Below are positions 9,406 to 18,230 of a stretch of 64,000 nucleotides of DNA, piece by piece. The number at the start of each line of letters is the position of its first letter. Position 1 is the first letter of the stretch. The stretch covers positions 496,001 to 560,000 of the forward strand of contig NZ_BLRL01000001.1 of the NCBI RefSeq assembly GCF_015082335.1, written 5' to 3'. The stretch comes from Moritella sp. F3 (GTDB lineage Bacteria; Pseudomonadota; Gammaproteobacteria; Enterobacterales; Moritellaceae). Under the pieces are notes generated by a model, which saw nothing but the letters and a program-made list of their open reading frames with translations, was not told the origin of the DNA and searched no databases. Both the position numbers and the translations under genes were made by a program.

Positions 9406-10791
9406 ATGACAATACCCGCCTTATCTATACTAGCCACTTTTTGGAGACGCCTTATTAAGCGTACTTACCTAATCTTGCTTGTTTTAGCCTCATACCTTGT
9501 TTTAACACCGCAGATAACAAATGCCGACCCGCTCATCAAATACCAATATCTACCGATAACAGTTGCTGATATGCCCTTTTTTGCGACTGAAGAACAGGCT
9601 GAACAACGTACGCGTGAATATAACCATGCTATCGATGCGATTAATGATGCTTTAGAGACCTGCGATAAAAGTGAATGTATAACGTTGAAGCAACGTCAGG
9701 CAGATCTAGAATATGCCATTGACGATCACCAAGAAAAAAATGGTACTTCAATTATGTCTTTACTTGGTGGGCCAGCCTACACACCTGAAGTTGGCTTAAT
9801 GCTCGCCGTTGGCGGGTTATTCTCGTTTAGTACCAATCGTGAAGAACAAACATTACAACGCTCAAGTGTCTCCTTATTTGCGGTAGGAACCCAAGGTGAT
9901 GCAGGGGTCGGTTATGGGATCCGCTCAAAGCAAAATTTGTTTTTCGATAGTAATGATACGCGTTTCACAGGCGCCCTGACATTCAGTGATGATGCCGAAA
10001 ACTACTGGGGCGTAGGTTACGATAAAGGCAAAGCACAAAATGCATCCGCTGATACCTTGATGCGTAATACTGCGTTAACTTATGACGCGAATCTGTCTTT
10101 TAAAAATGATTACGGCTTCTATTTTGGTCCTGCCTTAAGACTGAAATATTACCAAGCGGATGAAGATGAGATCCCTATAGCCGCACAGCAAGATGACGAT
10201 TTTAACGAATTTAAAGACAAACCGTTATCCATAGGTCTAGGGATCACATTGAATTTCGATAGCCGAGATGTGACCGTTAACGCATGGCAAGGTCAGTACT
10301 TCAATTTTGAATACATTAATTACGGTTCGAATATCGGCAGCGATAATGATTACCAAAAGGCGTTGATCGATTACCGTTATTACCACAGCTTTAATCCTGG
10401 CCGTGTCATCGCCTTTTACAATGCGCTGCAATGGAGCAATGGTGATGTGCCGTTTTACGATATGCCAACGCTTGGTGGTAGTTTTTCACTTCGTGGCTTA
10501 TACGCTGGCCGGTTTAGAGATAATAACGCAGTTGAGCATACTACTGAATATCGCCACACATTCCTGCGTGATAACGGCAATTTATCCGCCCACGGCATGA
10601 CAGTATGGGCAGGTATTGGCTCTGTTGCAGGTGATGCAGATGTAGATAGTAGCCACTTGTATGAAGATTTATTGTATAGCTACGGATTTGGTTACCGTTA
10701 TGAATTACAACCAAGGATGAATGTACGAATAGACTTCGGCTTCAGTGCAGATGATAGCGGCTTTTTCCTGACTTTTACTGAAGCGTTTTAA
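9406..10791 (+). CDS. POTRA-less Omp85/BamA-like outer membrane barrel (copy A1)
   Basis: 461 residues from ATG 9406. After the signal region comes an alpha-helical segment with two Cys (ETCDKSEC) and RQADLEYAIDDHQEKNG, then a beta-barrel. GGSFSLRGLYAGRFRDNN matches the conserved RG(F/Y) loop of Omp85 proteins, and the chain ends in Phe. No POTRA domain precedes the barrel, as in noNterm-Omp85 proteins. It is closely related to the gene at 13546. Odd start: the ATG lacks a Shine-Dalgarno, while GGAGA (9443-9447) sits 6 bases before an in-frame ATT (9454) that aligns with the TTG start of the paralogue and would give MIKRTY. True start uncertain. Confidence 0.8.
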   Translation: MTIPALSILATFWRRLIKRTYLILLVLASYLVLTPQITNADPLIKYQYLPITVADMPFFATEEQAEQRTREYNHAIDAINDALETCDKSECITLKQRQADLEYAIDDHQEKNGTSIMSLLGGPAYTPEVGLMLAVGGLFSFSTNREEQTLQRSSVSLFAVGTQGDAGVGYGIRSKQNLFFDSNDTRFTGALTFSDDAENYWGVGYDKGKAQNASADTLMRNTALTYDANLSFKNDYGFYFGPALRLKYYQADEDEIPIAAQQDDDFNEFKDKPLSIGLGITLNFDSRDVTVNAWQGQYFNFEYINYGSNIGSDNDYQKALIDYRYYHSFNPGRVIAFYNALQWSNGDVPFYDMPTLGGSFSLRGLYAGRFRDNNAVEHTTEYRHTFLRDNGNLSAHGMTVWAGIGSVAGDADVDSSHLYEDLLYSYGFGYRYELQPRMNVRIDFGFSADDSGFFLTFTEAF

Positions 10792-10859
10792 TCACGACTG
10801 ATATTTAAAACCTTAATATTTGAACTTTCTATTTTTAAACTTTGGACCTTTTCAATACA

Positions 10860-11963
10860 ATGAAACGAATAGCACTTACTTTATTCACAGCTTTAACCGC
10901 TCCACTCACTTTTGCAAACGGTAGTAATGCTATAGCACAAGTTGATACGGCAACCAGTAATGCGTTATTCCCACCGTTATTTGAGGTGCAAGATAACACT
11001 GTATTTGGTTTACCGTCTCTTATGTCTCAAGAACCAAATGCAGCGTTACTGACACAGAAGGACACTGAGAGTGAAACACCCAAGTTAGATCTATCAATGG
11101 CAGATAAAAAAACAACGTACCCAGCGAAGAAATGGGAACACGCTTTACCTTTTTTTGCCGAAGACGTCATCATGAATGGTTATGACTTACCACTGCCATT
11201 TGGTATCAGTATTATTTATGCCAACGTACAACAAGATATGACTCTAACCGACTTATCGGTTGGTTACGGTGGCTCAGAAAAAGTAGATATAGACTTTGTT
11301 TCGTTTGATAACACCGAGTCCAATACCCACACCCCACAGTTAAAATTAGATGCTTGGATATTACCATTCATGAATGTGTTTGCCACAGTCGGTAAATTAA
11401 CAGGAACGGTCGACATTAACTTTGCCATTGATGGTAATGATGCATTAGAACAAGGCAACGTAGATTGCACTTTAATTAAAAATCGTCCTCTATGTAAAGC
11501 CTTAAGTGACAAACGCCTTGAAGTCGAAGACATTGAAGCGAGCCTAACCGGAATGTCTTACGGAGCCGGTATGATGTTTGTCGGCGGCTGGAACAGTTAC
11601 TTTATTTCTGTCCCTGTGACATTCACCTGGACCGATATGGACCGCAGTGAAACAGATGGTTATGTGGTTAATGTGCTGCCTCGCGTTGGTAAACAGTTTC
11701 AGTTTAATAACGGCTCAAGCTTATCACTGTACGTCGGCACCAGTTACTTGAAGAGCCAGTTAACGTTATCTGGCTCGCAGCCTATTCCCGGCACCAATCA
11801 AAGTATTGATTATAAAGTAGAACAAGAAAACGTCGATAAATGGATGGGGTTGGTCGGCGGTAGCTATAATTTAAGTAAAAACTGGATGCTAGCCTTTGAA
11901 TATGGCGGTATCGGTGGCGCTAGTCGCCAACAATTTATTACTAACCTGTCTTATCGTTATTAG
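10860..11963 (+). CDS. Outer membrane beta-barrel protein, partner family (copy B1)
   Basis: 367 residues from ATG 10860 (MKRIALTLFTALTAPLTFA signal peptide). About 55 residues of polar linker follow, then a barrel domain opening with LPFFAEDVIMNGYDLPLPFG. Typical features are alternating amphipathic strands, LKLDAWILPFMNVFATVGK, GGWNSYF and a C-terminal aromatic (SYRY). I do not recognise a named family. It follows A1 by 68 bp, the same arrangement as A2 and B3, so A and B proteins probably act together in the outer membrane. Two Cys (DCTLIKNRPLC) in an extracellular or loop position may form a disulfide. Confidence 0.7.
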   Translation: MKRIALTLFTALTAPLTFANGSNAIAQVDTATSNALFPPLFEVQDNTVFGLPSLMSQEPNAALLTQKDTESETPKLDLSMADKKTTYPAKKWEHALPFFAEDVIMNGYDLPLPFGISIIYANVQQDMTLTDLSVGYGGSEKVDIDFVSFDNTESNTHTPQLKLDAWILPFMNVFATVGKLTGTVDINFAIDGNDALEQGNVDCTLIKNRPLCKALSDKRLEVEDIEASLTGMSYGAGMMFVGGWNSYFISVPVTFTWTDMDRSETDGYVVNVLPRVGKQFQFNNGSSLSLYVGTSYLKSQLTLSGSQPIPGTNQSIDYKVEQENVDKWMGLVGGSYNLSKNWMLAFEYGGIGGASRQQFITNLSYRY

Positions 11964-12222
11964 CTGCTTATTTTCGTGTTGATGGTTACAAACTGACGTT
12001 ATTATTTAAGAATAAGTACAGGTTCAGTATATAAAACCACCGAACCTAGTGATTGATTATTGTTTATTAATCATTTTTTTATAACATTGCATTAACTTAA
12101 GTGCGCATCTAGAATGGCCCATCTTTGTAAGATACATTATTTTCCATGTGTAAAAAACACCTGGTATGAATTAGGTTACGGAGGCTATTTTAAACGTTAT
12201 AACTTGGGATTTCTGCAACACG

Positions 12223-13179
12223 ATGAAACGAACGCCTCTTACATTAATACCAGCTATAATAACAATTCTAACAACTACTTTCGCCGTGCCACTTACTTAT
12301 GCTGACGATATAACGATAGCCGATAACACAGTTTCTGTAACGAAAAAATGGGATCGCCTCTTACCTTTTTTTGGCGAAAGAGCGGTCATGAATGGCCATG
12401 ACTTACCGCTTCCATTTGGCATCAGTGTTATTTATGCCGATGCACAGCAAGATATGACACTGACCGATTTATCTGTTGGCTTTGAAGGTTCAAAAGAATT
12501 CGACCTTGATTTCATTTCGTTTGATAACACCATATCCCACACCCAAACTCCTCAGCTAAAGTTAGATGCGTGGGTACTGCCTTTCATGAATGTATTTGCT
12601 ACCTTTGGCAAGGTTGTTGGAACCGCCAACATTAACTTTGCAATTGATGGGAATGAAGCCTTAAAACAAATGGGGATCAAATGCCCTTCGGAAACTAATA
12701 CTGACATATGTAAAAAACTTAACAATCAACGCTTTGAAATCGATGAGGTTGAAGCCGATATCAGTGGTATGTCTTACAGTACGGGTTTAGTACTCATTGG
12801 TGGCTGGAACAGCTATTTCATATTACTGCCTGTCGCTCTATCTTGGACAGATATGGAACGCAATGACAGTGATAGTTACACCGTTAATATCTCACCACGA
12901 TTAGGCAAGAAATTTACATTCAATAACGGAACTCATCTATCCTTATATACTGGTGTGAGCTATTTAAACAGCCAACAAAGGCTATCAGGCTCACAAGATA
13001 TCGATGGCACCGGCGAGAGTTTCAACTATACAATATCTCAAGAAAATATTGATAAATGGATGGGCGTTGTCGGTGGCAGTTACAGCTTAACCAAACACTG
13101 GTCATTAGCCTTTGAATACGGCGGTTTCGATGGTGGCAATCGTCGACAATTTGTCTCGAATTTAACTTATCGTTACTAG
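12223..13179 (+). CDS. Outer membrane beta-barrel protein, partner family (copy B2)
   Basis: 318 residues with a signal peptide ending around PLTYA. It aligns along its length with B1: the same RLLPFFGERAVMNGHDLPLPFG opening, LKLDAWVLPFMNVFATFGK, a Cys pair (KCPSETNTDIC), GGWNSYF, and a YRY end. It lacks B1's roughly 50-residue N-terminal linker. It has no A gene directly before it and lies 259 bp after B1, so it looks like a tandem duplicate of B1. Just after the stop, a TTATCGTTA segment is repeated, a trace of slippage or duplication. Function unknown. Confidence 0.7.
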   Translation: MKRTPLTLIPAIITILTTTFAVPLTYADDITIADNTVSVTKKWDRLLPFFGERAVMNGHDLPLPFGISVIYADAQQDMTLTDLSVGFEGSKEFDLDFISFDNTISHTQTPQLKLDAWVLPFMNVFATFGKVVGTANINFAIDGNEALKQMGIKCPSETNTDICKKLNNQRFEIDEVEADISGMSYSTGLVLIGGWNSYFILLPVALSWTDMERNDSDSYTVNISPRLGKKFTFNNGTHLSLYTGVSYLNSQQRLSGSQDIDGTGESFNYTISQENIDKWMGVVGGSYSLTKHWSLAFEYGGFDGGNRRQFVSNLTYRY

Positions 13180-13545
13180 CTTATCGTTATTGGTTTATAG
13201 TCATAAGTTTATAGCTATTAGCGTTTTTATATTGCCCTGTCGAAACACAATACTGTGACACTGTAATGACACTTAAAACAGTATAATTTAGTCTCTAACA
13301 TCCCCCCTTAAATAATTCAAACACAGTAAACCATAACATACCTAGTGATGTATTATTGAATATTTTCAACACCTTGCATTAGTCTCGATGCATGCATAAA
13401 ATACGGCCCTCTTTGGAATCTCAATGAATAAAATTGATTCTTCTATTGTCATAATAAAAGTCTCAATCAGCGGTAACTTTCACGTATTTTTCACAACTGA
13501 AAATTTACAATCACGCCGCTTATAAATACCATTTTTGGAGATCAC
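13180..13545. other. Intergenic region between B2 and A2
   Basis: 366 bp with no gene. The first 40 bp contain repeats of TTATCGTTA and TTTATAG that continue the 3' end of B2. The rest is AT-rich and must contain the promoter and leader of the second A-B module; the ribosome binding site TTTTTGGAGA lies just before the A2 start. No clear operator seen. Confidence 0.5.
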
Positions 13546-14856
13546 TTGATTAAACGATTTTACGTATCTTTACTTGCTTTCACTCCGTTAATGACACATG
13601 CAGATCCACTCACCGAGTATCAGTATTTACCTACCGTTGTAACAGAGATGCCTTTCTTTTCGACGGACACGCAAGCACAACAACGCACAGCAGAATACAA
13701 CACTGCGATTGATGCGCTTGATACAGCCCTTGATGACTGTGAAGCTGAAGTATGTGAAACGTTAAGTCAACGTCAAGCCGACCTTGAATATGCTATCGAT
13801 GATCACCAGGAAAAAAATGGTGCGTCAATCACGTCTTGGTTAGGCGGACCAGCTTATACCCCAGAAGTCGGTTTAATGGTTGCTGCTGGTGGTTTATTTT
13901 CGTTTAGTACTAATCGTGAAGAGCAAGCATTACAACGTTCAAGCGTGTCCTTATTTGCTGTTGGAACACAAGGTGATGCCGGTTTTGGTTATGGCCTTCG
14001 CTCAAAACAAAACCTATTTTTTGATAACAATCACACCCGCTTTACGGGCGTATTAAACTTTAGTGACAGTGCTGAAAATTACTGGGGCATTGGTTACGAC
14101 AAAGGCAAAGCTCAAGATTCATCAGATGACACCTTGATGCGTAATACCTCGCTGACCTATGACGCGAATCTATCCTTTAAAAATGATTACGGTTTCTATT
14201 TTGGCCCCGCGCTACGTTTAAAATATTACCAGCCTGACGAAGATGAGATCTCACTAACGGCAAGCCTAGACGATAACTTTAACGAATTTAAAGATAAACC
14301 TTTATCTATCGGCTTAGGTATCACGGTCAATTACGATACTCGAGATGTCACTGTCAATGCGTGGGAAGGTCAATACCTTAACTTTGAATACATTAATTAT
14401 GGTTCGGTGATCGGTAGTGACAATGATTACCAAAAAGTGCTGCTTGATTATCGTTACTACCATCGCTTTAATCCCGGCCGTGTTGTCGCTGTTTACAATG
14501 CGATGCAGTGGAGTAAAGGTGATGTACCTTTCTATGATATGCCAACACTCGGCGGTAGTTTCTCACTACGCGGTTTATACGCGGGTCGCTTTAGAGATAA
14601 TAATGCCATTGAGCACACAGTTGAATACCGCCACACATTCTTACGCAGCAACGGTAATTTATCTGCACACGGCATGACTGTATGGGCTGGCATAGGCTCA
14701 GTTGCTGGCGATGATAGCAATCTGTATGACAACCTTTTATATAGCTACGGTGTTGGCTATCGCTACGAGTTACAGCCGCGCATGAATGTGCGTATTGATT
14801 TTGGCTTAAGTGCTGATGACAGCGGATTCTTCCTGACGTTCACAGAAGCCTTCTAG
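13546..14856 (+). CDS. POTRA-less Omp85/BamA-like outer membrane barrel (copy A2)
   Basis: 436 residues. The start is TTG 13546, with GGAGA four bases earlier, giving MIKRFYVSLLAFTPLMTHA as signal peptide. It is a close paralogue of A1 over the whole mature chain: the DDCEAEVC Cys pair, RQADLEYAIDDHQEKNG, GGSFSLRGLYAGRFRDNN and the end LTFTEAF. As in A1, only the barrel of the Omp85 family plus a short N-terminal helical segment is present; there is no room for POTRA repeats. B3 follows after 70 bp. It may insert or anchor the partner barrel or export a substrate; this is inference. Confidence 0.8.
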   Translation: MIKRFYVSLLAFTPLMTHADPLTEYQYLPTVVTEMPFFSTDTQAQQRTAEYNTAIDALDTALDDCEAEVCETLSQRQADLEYAIDDHQEKNGASITSWLGGPAYTPEVGLMVAAGGLFSFSTNREEQALQRSSVSLFAVGTQGDAGFGYGLRSKQNLFFDNNHTRFTGVLNFSDSAENYWGIGYDKGKAQDSSDDTLMRNTSLTYDANLSFKNDYGFYFGPALRLKYYQPDEDEISLTASLDDNFNEFKDKPLSIGLGITVNYDTRDVTVNAWEGQYLNFEYINYGSVIGSDNDYQKVLLDYRYYHRFNPGRVVAVYNAMQWSKGDVPFYDMPTLGGSFSLRGLYAGRFRDNNAIEHTVEYRHTFLRSNGNLSAHGMTVWAGIGSVAGDDSNLYDNLLYSYGVGYRYELQPRMNVRIDFGLSADDSGFFLTFTEAF

Positions 14857-14926
14857 TTTGAGCACGACATCTTAAAATATTATAAAACAACAATTTGAAT
14901 TTAACACTTTGGACTCTTGCAATAAA

Positions 14927-15949
14927 ATGAAATTAACAACACTTGCTTTATTAACAGCGTTAACGACGCCAATTGCTTTTGCAAACGATACAGAACAGTC
15001 AGAGCTAAAATCAGCGGCTATCACATTAACGCCAGAAACATCTGCTGCGATAGATTCAAATGATAATGCTCTGTCATTTCCTGAGTCATTCAAACCTCAA
15101 GGTGAAGCAGTATTAGGCTTACAATCACTTGAGTCTCAAGAGATCGCGATCCAAGAAGAGCATTGGAGTGGCTTACCTTTCTTAGGAAAGAAAGCACGTG
15201 AAATGGGGTATCAACTGCCTATCCCACTGGGTTTTAATGTTTATTATAATAAACAAGAAGTTGGTTATATTGCGCAAGATGACTTTAATGTGAAGCTAAA
15301 TGGAATAGGCGTCATAGTACCAAAAGACGACGTCACAATTACAGGTGAGGATGAAAGTATACAACTTAAAGTTGATGCATGGATCTTACCCTTTTGGAAT
15401 ATTTATGGTTTAGTTGGCCACACAAAAGGTAGCAAGAATATAATCGTTAACCCTGAGAATGTTTCAAACCCAGTTTTAAGCAGACTTCCAACATTTACAT
15501 TACCGATTGAATACACTGCAAATAATATCGGTATCGGGACTGTATTAGCAGGTCAAGTGGAAGTAATTCCGGGCATGCATCCTTTCATTTTCACTGGTGT
15601 TATGGCGTTTACCAACTCTTGGACGACAACGACAGACAGTACAATTCAGACTTATATCGGTTCATTCCGTGCAGGGCAGCGTTACGCTGTTCCAGGTGGA
15701 CAATTAGCGGTTCTACTTGGTTATAATTATCAATTAATTAATCAAAATATTACCGGTAACTATTCATTTCCTGATATAGGTAATGGACTAGATGTAGAAT
15801 ATGACCTTGACCTAAAAAGTGAAGAAACAGGTAACATGTCTGTGAGCATGGTGTATGACTTTGGTCCGAAACAAGAATGGAATATGTTCTTAGAGTATGG
15901 TTTCTTAAACTGGAACCAAGTGATCTTCTCTGTTGGTCGTCGTTTCTAA
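14927..15949 (+). CDS. Outer membrane beta-barrel protein, diverged partner (copy B3)
   Basis: 340 residues from ATG 14927, with signal peptide MKLTTLALLTALTTPIAFA. The leader DNA (TTTGGAC, then CAATA before the ATG) and signal peptide match B1 closely. The mature chain has diverged: it keeps the N-terminal linker, GLPFLGKKAREMGYQLPIPLG, LKVDAWILPFWNIYGLVGHTKG and a barrel end (SVGRRF), but loses the Cys pair and GGWNSYF. So A2-B3 is an older or faster-diverging sister of A1-B1. A strong terminator follows. Function unknown. Confidence 0.68.
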   Translation: MKLTTLALLTALTTPIAFANDTEQSELKSAAITLTPETSAAIDSNDNALSFPESFKPQGEAVLGLQSLESQEIAIQEEHWSGLPFLGKKAREMGYQLPIPLGFNVYYNKQEVGYIAQDDFNVKLNGIGVIVPKDDVTITGEDESIQLKVDAWILPFWNIYGLVGHTKGSKNIIVNPENVSNPVLSRLPTFTLPIEYTANNIGIGTVLAGQVEVIPGMHPFIFTGVMAFTNSWTTTTDSTIQTYIGSFRAGQRYAVPGGQLAVLLGYNYQLINQNITGNYSFPDIGNGLDVEYDLDLKSEETGNMSVSMVYDFGPKQEWNMFLEYGFLNWNQVIFSVGRRF

Positions 15950-16005
15950 TATCGACTCTTTAGTGAAAACTAAGCACTACAGCTAAACACTAATGTATAG
16001 ATAAT

Positions 16006-16062
16006 AAAAAGCCGCTGTTACTCTACTGTTATTTTAATTTCAGCAAGTAACAGCGGCTTTTT
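16006..16062. terminator. Strong bidirectional terminator
   Basis: A perfect 17-base inverted repeat, 16006-16022 with 16046-16062 (AAAAAGCCGCTGTTACT and its complement), with A-tract and T-tract ends. It separates the barrel cluster from the convergent trhO gene and can stop transcription from both sides. Confidence 0.9.
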
Positions 16063-16095
16063 AGTCTTAGCTAAACACTCAAATAAGTTTAAACC

Positions 16096-17100
16096 TTATT
16101 TTGCGTTTTGCTCAGCTTTCTTCTTCGCTTTTTCAATACGACGTTCGTCAATGATGTGTTTAATCTCACCACCGATATGTGACTCGCCACGTTTTTCAGC
16201 AAGTTCCATCTGACGCTCACGCTCTGCAAAACGGCTACGTTGCTCATCAGTTACCTGATCATGACAACGGTGGCAGCTAAGACCTTTAACGTAATGCTCA
16301 CTTTGTAATTCATCTTGCGTTAACGGGTAACGACAAGCGAAACACTGGTCACATTCGCCTTGCTCTAGATCGTGGTTTACTGAAACTCGACCATCGAATA
16401 CAAAGCACTCGCCTTCCCACATCGTTTCTTCTTTTGGCACTTCTTCAAGATACTTAAGAATACCGCCTTCTAAATGATAAACTTCGTCAAAGCCCTGCTC
16501 TTTTAAATAAGCAGTCGATTTTTCACAACGAATACCACCGGTACAATACATCGCAACTTTCTTGTGTTTCTCTGTATCTAAGTTGTTTTTCACATACTCA
16601 GGAAATTCACGGAAAGTAGCTGTATTTGGGTTCACAGCGTTTTGGAATGTGCCAATTTCAATTTCATAATCGTTACGGGTATCAATTAGGATCACTTCTG
16701 GATCAGAAATAAGTGCATTCCAATCTTTAGGTTGAACATAAGTACCAACAACTTGGTTAGGATCGATTCCTTCCACACCCATGGTTACGATTTCTTTTTT
16801 CAACTTAACCTTAGTACGTAGGAACGGGTTCTCATCGTTATAAGATTGTTTGAAAGAGATTTCGCCAAGGCTTGGGTCTTGAGATAAAAAGCTTAATACA
16901 GCATCAATACCTGCTTGTGGCCCAGCAATAGTACCGTTGATACCCTCAGCCGCTAATAACAGCGTACCGCGAACATCCTGGCTTTCCATTTTTGCTAATA
17001 AAGGCGCGCGTAACGCTTCGAAGTTTTCTAAACGTACGAATTTGTATAATGCACAAACTGTAATTTGAGCGGTATTATTGGTAGTGATTGGTGCTGACAT
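16096..17100 (-). CDS. trhO: tRNA uridine(34) hydroxylase TrhO (rhodanese-like YceA)
   Basis: 334 residues. The start at 17098-17100 (MSAPITT) is preferred because GGGGA lies 8 bases upstream; an ATG at 17115 would add five residues. N-terminal acylphosphatase-like domain, then a rhodanese domain with [11 protein letters not shown] (active Cys), then a Cys-rich C-terminal part ([13 protein letters not shown]). TrhO makes 5-hydroxyuridine at the wobble position of tRNAs using oxygen. Length and motif order match the family. A perfect FNR box lies about 100 bp upstream and is shared with the divergent gene. Confidence 0.93.
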   Translation of the reverse strand: MSAPITTNNTAQITVCALYKFVRLENFEALRAPLLAKMESQDVRGTLLLAAEGINGTIAGPQAGIDAVLSFLSQDPSLGEISFKQSYNDENPFLRTKVKLKKEIVTMGVEGIDPNQVVGTYVQPKDWNALISDPEVILIDTRNDYEIEIGTFQNAVNPNTATFREFPEYVKNNLDTEKHKKVAMYCTGGIRCEKSTAYLKEQGFDEVYHLEGGILKYLEEVPKEETMWEGECFVFDGRVSVNHDLEQGECDQCFACRYPLTQDELQSEHYVKGLSCHRCHDQVTDEQRSRFAERERQMELAEKRGESHIGGEIKHIIDERRIEKAKKKAEQNAK

Positions 17101-17195
17101 TTGGTTATTCCCCATTGAGCTAACTAGAACGTAAATCCAGAGCTGTAGATTAAGGCGGCGATGGTAACAGAAATACGATATAGCGACCAGTGAAA

Positions 17196-17209
17196 TTGAT
17201 CTAGATCAA
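17196..17209. promoter_or_regulatory. Perfect FNR box
   Basis: TTGAT-CTAG-ATCAA matches the FNR consensus TTGAT-N4-ATCAA at every position. It lies between divergent trhO (about 96 bp from its start) and the secreted-protein gene (70 bp from its start). The second distance suits activation from a site near -41, so oxygen-dependent control is likely. Confidence 0.75.
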
Positions 17210-17278
17210 TAAAATATAGCCAAGTCATAATGAGCTATACTGACAATACCTTTCTGGGCTTAATAAACAAGGAGACGT

Positions 17279-17821
17279 ATGATGAAAATTACTTCCTATC
17301 TCATAAGTTCAATATTACTGTGCACACCCTTTACAGTGACTGCATATCAAGACGATGACTCAAAACAATTAATCCAAGACGCCCTAAGCGCAGCACCTGT
17401 AGCTATGCGTGACAAAGTGACGGTTGTTGATTGGAATAAGAAGGTATTGAAAAAAGGAACAAATAACTACACTTGTTTCCCAACACCGCCAAGTCTCAAA
17501 GGCAAAGCACCCATGTGTATGGATGGTCCTTGGATGGCATGGGCTGACGCATGGATGAACAAAAAACCTTTTCAAGCTAAAGCCATGGGGATCTCGTACA
17601 TGCTCGCGGGTGATGAAGGCGCAAGCAATACAGACCCTTATGCCAAAGGAAAAACAAGCGACAACCAGTGGGTCAAAGAAGGTCCGCATTTAATGATTAT
17701 TACGCCCGATAAAGCCCTACTCGATTCACTACCGACTGACCCACATAATGGCGGTCCTTATGTGATGTGGAAAGGCACACCTTATGTTCATATTATGATC
17801 CCTGTTAACACACAAAAATAA
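17279..17821 (+). CDS. Uncharacterised secreted protein with FNR box upstream
   Basis: 180 residues (the start could also be the second ATG, one codon later). AAGGAG lies just before the start. Signal peptide of about 22 residues ending in TVTA. The mature chain has a likely disulfide pair (NYTCFPTPPSLKGKAPMC), a Trp/Met-rich stretch (GPWMAWADAWMNKK) and ends in a strand-rich region. No named family recognised. Upstream sits a perfect FNR box, so expression is probably linked to low oxygen; the protein acts in the periplasm or outside. Confidence 0.7.
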   Translation: MMKITSYLISSILLCTPFTVTAYQDDDSKQLIQDALSAAPVAMRDKVTVVDWNKKVLKKGTNNYTCFPTPPSLKGKAPMCMDGPWMAWADAWMNKKPFQAKAMGISYMLAGDEGASNTDPYAKGKTSDNQWVKEGPHLMIITPDKALLDSLPTDPHNGGPYVMWKGTPYVHIMIPVNTQK

Positions 17822-18230
17822 AGGTGATGCAATAATGAGGCTTATCTTATAATAATCCTCATTATTGCTACAATTTAACGGCATTATTTAACCTCATCAC
17901 TGTAGAGTAAATAAAATTAACATGTCAGGTTAACGATATCCAAAGCATAATAATAACCACACAATTTACGTCACATAATTTAACCCAGCTTTAACTCTAC
18001 TTACAAACACACCTATTAACACCTTCGAGTGTAACTTCCAAACGAAAGAAAAGTGTTCCTTTACGTATTTGCACTAGTTTAAAATCGTTTAATTAGGTTA
18101 AAAACCAAACAAGTGAAACCTTTATTTGAGCATTTAAGCTTTCGAATGGTGATAATTGTATGCATGTCACATTTCGTTTATATAATCTCCCTTATTATCT
18201 CGCCATCATTTAGTTGCAAAAAGGTTAACA
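17822..18230. other. Intergenic region before GDPD operon
   Basis: 409 bp. It holds the hairpin at 17829-17868 and otherwise AT-rich DNA. A weak CRP-like half site (TGTCACA near 18164-18170) occurs about 60 bp before the GDPD gene. No gene or RNA recognised; the short frame at 18113 lacks a ribosome binding site. Confidence 0.45.
17829..17868 (+). terminator. Hairpin after secreted-protein gene
   Basis: A perfect 12-bp inverted repeat, GCAATAATGAGG (17829-17840) with CCTCATTATTGC (17857-17868), starting 7 bp after the stop codon. No T-tract follows, so terminator function is likely but not certain. Confidence 0.5.

Larger units (their letters stand above)
9406..15949 (+). repeat. Tandem duplicated gene module A1-B1-B2-A2-B3
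   Basis: Two related gene families alternate here in the order A-B-B-A-B. A1/A2 and B1/B2 are similar along their whole length; B3 is more distant. Gaps A1-B1 (68 bp) and A2-B3 (70 bp) are nearly equal and have similar leader sequence, which supports duplication of a two-gene unit followed by a separate duplication of B. Confidence 0.75.

Noticed and set aside
12114..12305. Plus-strand 63-codon frame before B2
   Set aside because: It runs into the B2 signal-peptide region in another frame; B2 has a normal signal peptide and start, so this is a shadow.
18155..18175. CRP-like site before the GDPD gene
   Set aside because: Only the TCACA half is good; the left half matches poorly (TTGTA), so it was not listed as a site.
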